Origin: JAPLJC01 sp052326585 | Lineage (GTDB): Bacteria > Desulfobacterota > Desulfobaccia > Desulfobaccales > 0-14-0-80-60-11 | Direction of reading: 5' to 3' | DNA: 54,340 nucleotides | Assembly (NCBI GenBank): GCA_052326585.1 | Contig: JBKQLU010000031.1 | Location: 1-54,340 of the forward strand | Notes under the pieces: model-generated | What the model saw: only the letters and a program-made list of their open reading frames with translations | Told to the model about the DNA's origin: nothing | The model's database searches: none | Program-made: the position numbers and the translations under genes | Shown here: one piece after another, positions 52,149 to 54,340 of the stretch | Layout: each line of letters begins with the position of its first letter | Numbering within the stretch: the stretch's first letter is position 1

Positions 52149-52385
52149 ATGGGTGCGACTGAAGATAAGGTAATTGACATAATCGTGGACAAATTGGGGG
52201 TGGAACGCTCCGAGGTCACCCCGGAGGCGGTCTTTGTGGATGATCTGGGGGCCGACTCCCTGGACCTGGTGGAGCTGATCATGGCCATGGAAGAAGAATT
52301 CGGCATGGAAATCGCCGATGAGGAAGCTGAAAAGTTAAGGACCGTCCAGGATGTCATCACCTTCGTCAGCGCCCGGGCCGCCTGA
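52149..52385 (+). CDS. acpP: Acyl carrier protein
   Basis: 78 residues. The phosphopantetheine serine is Ser37 in LGADSLDLVELIMAMEE. Strong AGGAGG with seven bases to the ATG. Carries acyl chains in fatty acid synthesis. Its 3' end overlaps the rpiB frame by 35 bases. A fabF gene, which usually follows acpP, is absent. Confidence 0.97.
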   Translation: MGATEDKVIDIIVDKLGVERSEVTPEAVFVDDLGADSLDLVELIMAMEEEFGMEIADEEAEKLRTVQDVITFVSARAA

Positions 52386-52860
52386 GCCCGGAGCCGTCAT
52401 CGCCATTGCCTGCGATCACGCCGGCTTTGGCCTGAAGCAGGAGATCGTTTCGCTGTTGCACGAGCTGCAGGCGCAGGTTTTGGATCTCGGCTGCGCCAAT
52501 GCCACCGAGTCGGTGCATTACCCGCTCTTCGCTAAAAAAGTGGTGGACGCCGTGTTGGGCCGGGCCGGAAGCCGGGGTATCCTGATCTGCGGCACTGGCC
52601 TGGGGATGAGTATCATGGCCAACCGCTTTCCGGGCATCCGGGCGGCCCTGTGCCACGACCTCTTTGCCACCCTGATGTGCCGGCGCCATAACGACGCCAA
52701 TCTCCTGGTCATGGGGGGCCGGGTTATCGGCCCTGATCTCGGCAAAGAGATCGTCCGCACCTGGCTGGCCACACCCTTTGAGGGCGGCCGCCATCAGGAG
52801 CGCCTCGATTTATTGGAGCGCTTGGCCCAGGGGCAACACCAGGCCGGAGCTATCCCGTAA
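52351..52860 (+). CDS. rpiB: Ribose-5-phosphate isomerase B
   Basis: 169 residues from ATG 52351, giving an extra 15-residue leader (MSSPSSAPGPPEPGA) before the family start VIAIACDHAGFGLKQEI. No start codon closer to the core is seen, apart from non-standard ATT/ATC. Catalytic Cys80 (LICGTGLGMSIMANR) and the GRVIGPDLGKEIV end are present. It interconverts ribose-5-P and ribulose-5-P. The first 35 bases lie inside acpP in another frame and glyA starts at its stop (TAATG). Confidence 0.92.
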   Translation: MSSPSSAPGPPEPGAVIAIACDHAGFGLKQEIVSLLHELQAQVLDLGCANATESVHYPLFAKKVVDAVLGRAGSRGILICGTGLGMSIMANRFPGIRAALCHDLFATLMCRRHNDANLLVMGGRVIGPDLGKEIVRTWLATPFEGGRHQERLDLLERLAQGQHQAGAIP

Positions 52861-54122
52861 TGGACCAGATGGACGACTTGGCCCGCACCGATCCTGCCAT
52901 TTACTCGGTCATCGAGCGGGAGCGGCAGCGCCAGCTCCAAAAGCTCGAGCTGATCGCCTCGGAAAATTTCGTCAGCAACGCGGTGCTCCAGGCCCAGGGC
53001 TCCATCCTGACCCACAAGTATGCCGAAGGTTATCCGGGGCGGCGCTTTTACGGCGGCTGCGAATTCGTGGACACCGCCGAAAACCTGGCTCTGAGCCGGG
53101 TGAAGGAGATCTTCGGCGCGGCCTACGCCAACGTCCAGCCTCATTCCGGCACCCAGGCCAATATGGCGGTCTATTTTGCCTTCCTGAAGCCCGGGGACAC
53201 CATCCTGGGCATGGACCTGTCCCACGGCGGTCATCTGAGCCACGGCGCCGCGGTCAATTTTTCCGGCCGCCTCTTTAAAGCAGTCACTTACGGGGTGGAT
53301 CGCCAGAGCGAAGCAGTGGACTTCGCGGTAGTGCGGGAACTGGCCCGGACGCACCGCCCCAAGATGATCATCGCCGGCGCCAGCGCCTACCCCCGCATCC
53401 TCGATTTTTCCAGGTTTGCCGAGATCGCCCGGGAGGTGGGGGCCTATCTCCTGGTGGACATGGCCCATATCGCCGGTCTGATCGCCGGGGGACTCCATCC
53501 CAATCCCGTACCAGAGGCCGACTTCGTCACCTCCACCACTCACAAGACCCTGCGCGGTCCCCGGGGCGGCCTCATACTGGCCCAGGGGCAATACGGCAAG
53601 GCCCTGGACAGCCAGATCTTCCCGGGGATCCAAGGCGGGCCCTTGATGCATATCATTGCTGCCAAGGCCGTCTCTTTCAAGGAAGTGCTGGGGCCGTCCT
53701 TCAAGCGCTACCAGGTGCAGACCGTGGCCAACGCCCGCACCCTGGGACAGGCATTTGCCCGCCGGGGTTACCGCCTGGTGGCCGGCGGCACCGATACCCA
53801 CCTCCTCCTGGTGGATATGAACGCCACCGGCCTCACCGGGAGCGAGGCCGAAGAGGCCCTGGACCGGGCCGGCATCACGGTCAACAAAAACGCCATTCCC
53901 TTCGACCAGCGCCCCCCCACCATCACCAGCGGCATCCGCATAGGCACCCCGGCCCTCACCACCCGGGGTATGAAGGAGCAGGAGATGGAGGTGGTAGCCG
54001 ACTTTATGCACCAGGCCCTGAGTTCCCCCAGGGATACCCATCTCCTGGCCAGACTGTCGGATCAGGTGCAGGAATTTTGCGCCCAGTTTCCCCTGTTCGC
54101 CGAGGAATGGACCGCGGTCTGA
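52860..54122 (+). CDS. glyA: Serine hydroxymethyltransferase
   Basis: 420 residues. PLP enzyme that turns serine and tetrahydrofolate into glycine and methylene-THF. Landmarks: LELIASENFVSNAVLQAQGSILTHKYAEGYPGRRFYGGC, LSHGGHLSHGAAVNFSGRLF, VDMAHIAGLIAGG and Lys229 in TTHKTLRGPRGG. The ATG overlaps the rpiB stop by one base. Ends the fab/rpiB/glyA group common in Desulfobacterota. Confidence 0.98.
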   Translation: MDQMDDLARTDPAIYSVIERERQRQLQKLELIASENFVSNAVLQAQGSILTHKYAEGYPGRRFYGGCEFVDTAENLALSRVKEIFGAAYANVQPHSGTQANMAVYFAFLKPGDTILGMDLSHGGHLSHGAAVNFSGRLFKAVTYGVDRQSEAVDFAVVRELARTHRPKMIIAGASAYPRILDFSRFAEIAREVGAYLLVDMAHIAGLIAGGLHPNPVPEADFVTSTTHKTLRGPRGGLILAQGQYGKALDSQIFPGIQGGPLMHIIAAKAVSFKEVLGPSFKRYQVQTVANARTLGQAFARRGYRLVAGGTDTHLLLVDMNATGLTGSEAEEALDRAGITVNKNAIPFDQRPPTITSGIRIGTPALTTRGMKEQEMEVVADFMHQALSSPRDTHLLARLSDQVQEFCAQFPLFAEEWTAV

Positions 54123-54276
54123 TAAGACTTTTCGCCGTCGGTTATTGGTTCCGCTAATGCGGTTCGGTATCAGATAAGCGGATTTGCCTTCATTCTCTGA
54201 GTGAATAACCTACGACGCTCTTGGAAAAGTCATATCAATGGCGAAATCAGTGCGAAATCAGTGTTATTGATTTGTT

Positions 54277-54340
54277 CCCTCCCCCTCGATGGGGGAGGGT
54301 TAGGGTGGGGGTGGTGAAAGTAGTTATGTTTTATCCAATA
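54277..54340 (+). repeat. Long repeat, family G, at the right edge
   Basis: CCCTCCCCCTCGATGGGGGA with GGGTTAGGGTGGGGGTGGTG and AAAGTAGTTATGTTTTATCC: the same unit as 24428-24490, running to the last base. The sequence probably stops here because the repeat blocked assembly. 54123-54276 holds no gene. Confidence 0.8.

Overview
The window looks like a chromosomal stretch (possibly one whole contig) of a GC-rich, anaerobic, sulfate-reducer-like bacterium, most plausibly a member of the Desulfobacterota. The pointers are a siroheme-dependent heme pathway (siroheme decarboxylase subunit, AhbD-type radical SAM heme synthase, HemB), an EtfA with two ferredoxin-type [4Fe-4S] motifs next to an acyl-CoA dehydrogenase, FeoB, lipid A-type Kdo transferase (Gram-negative envelope), and core genes of typical deltaproteobacterial type. 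This is inference from gene content; there is no rRNA gene in the window and I saw no tRNA.

Layout. 1-1473: a 62-base fragment of an alpha-oxoamine synthase gene abuts an AT-rich gene for an unknown cysteine-containing protein, then two small antitoxin-like genes (one HicB-like). 1540-9163 (minus): carA-carB, a NUDIX hydrolase-waaA pair and a membrane-anchored DUF2939-like protein. 9707-18590 (plus): an RlmI-like methyltransferase, an M15-type peptidase, a large helicase fused to a 3'-5' exonuclease domain (a MrfA-MrfB fusion), and three paralogous secreted thioredoxin-fold proteins with a UspA gene among them. 18936-23312 (minus): heme genes ahbA/B-like, ahbD and hemB, interrupted by a BrnA-like antitoxin fragment, an AT-rich DUF4145 gene and a frameshifted REP-associated (RAYT) transposase. 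23546-25581 (plus): TPR lipoprotein, zinc-ribbon protein, mutM. 25582-27709: AT-rich island with a small alarmone synthetase gene split by one in-frame amber codon, plus a relic of an efflux outer-membrane gene. 27710-33958 (plus): marR with a clear promoter, an ABC exporter, a DHA2-family MFS transporter, a tandem Usp and an aldehyde-dehydrogenase-family protein. 34190-39214 (minus): a complete MacA/MacB/TolC-type tripartite exporter. 39544-43223 (plus): rpmE, DUF1385, DUF72, a family-2 glycosyltransferase. 43830-45749 (minus): feoB. 46078-54122 (plus): yceD-rpmF, acyl-CoA dehydrogenase, etfB, a membrane methyltransferase, etfA, fabG, acpP, rpiB, glyA.

Between the genes there is almost no plain spacer. 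Nearly every intergenic gap holds one or more short palindromes from at least seven dispersed families, several of which begin with GTAG or GTGG as REP elements do, and several gaps hold tandem heptamer arrays. One array of eight perfect heptamers ends exactly at the mutM start codon. The repeat ecosystem, the RAYT gene with a possible -1 frameshift heptamer, the fused Mrf repair protein, the split alarmone synthetase and the unusual electron-transfer insertion in the fatty-acid cluster are the most interesting points. Functions of the thioredoxin trio, the left-edge AT-rich protein, the DUF4145 protein and the small cysteine-rich peptide are not known to me.
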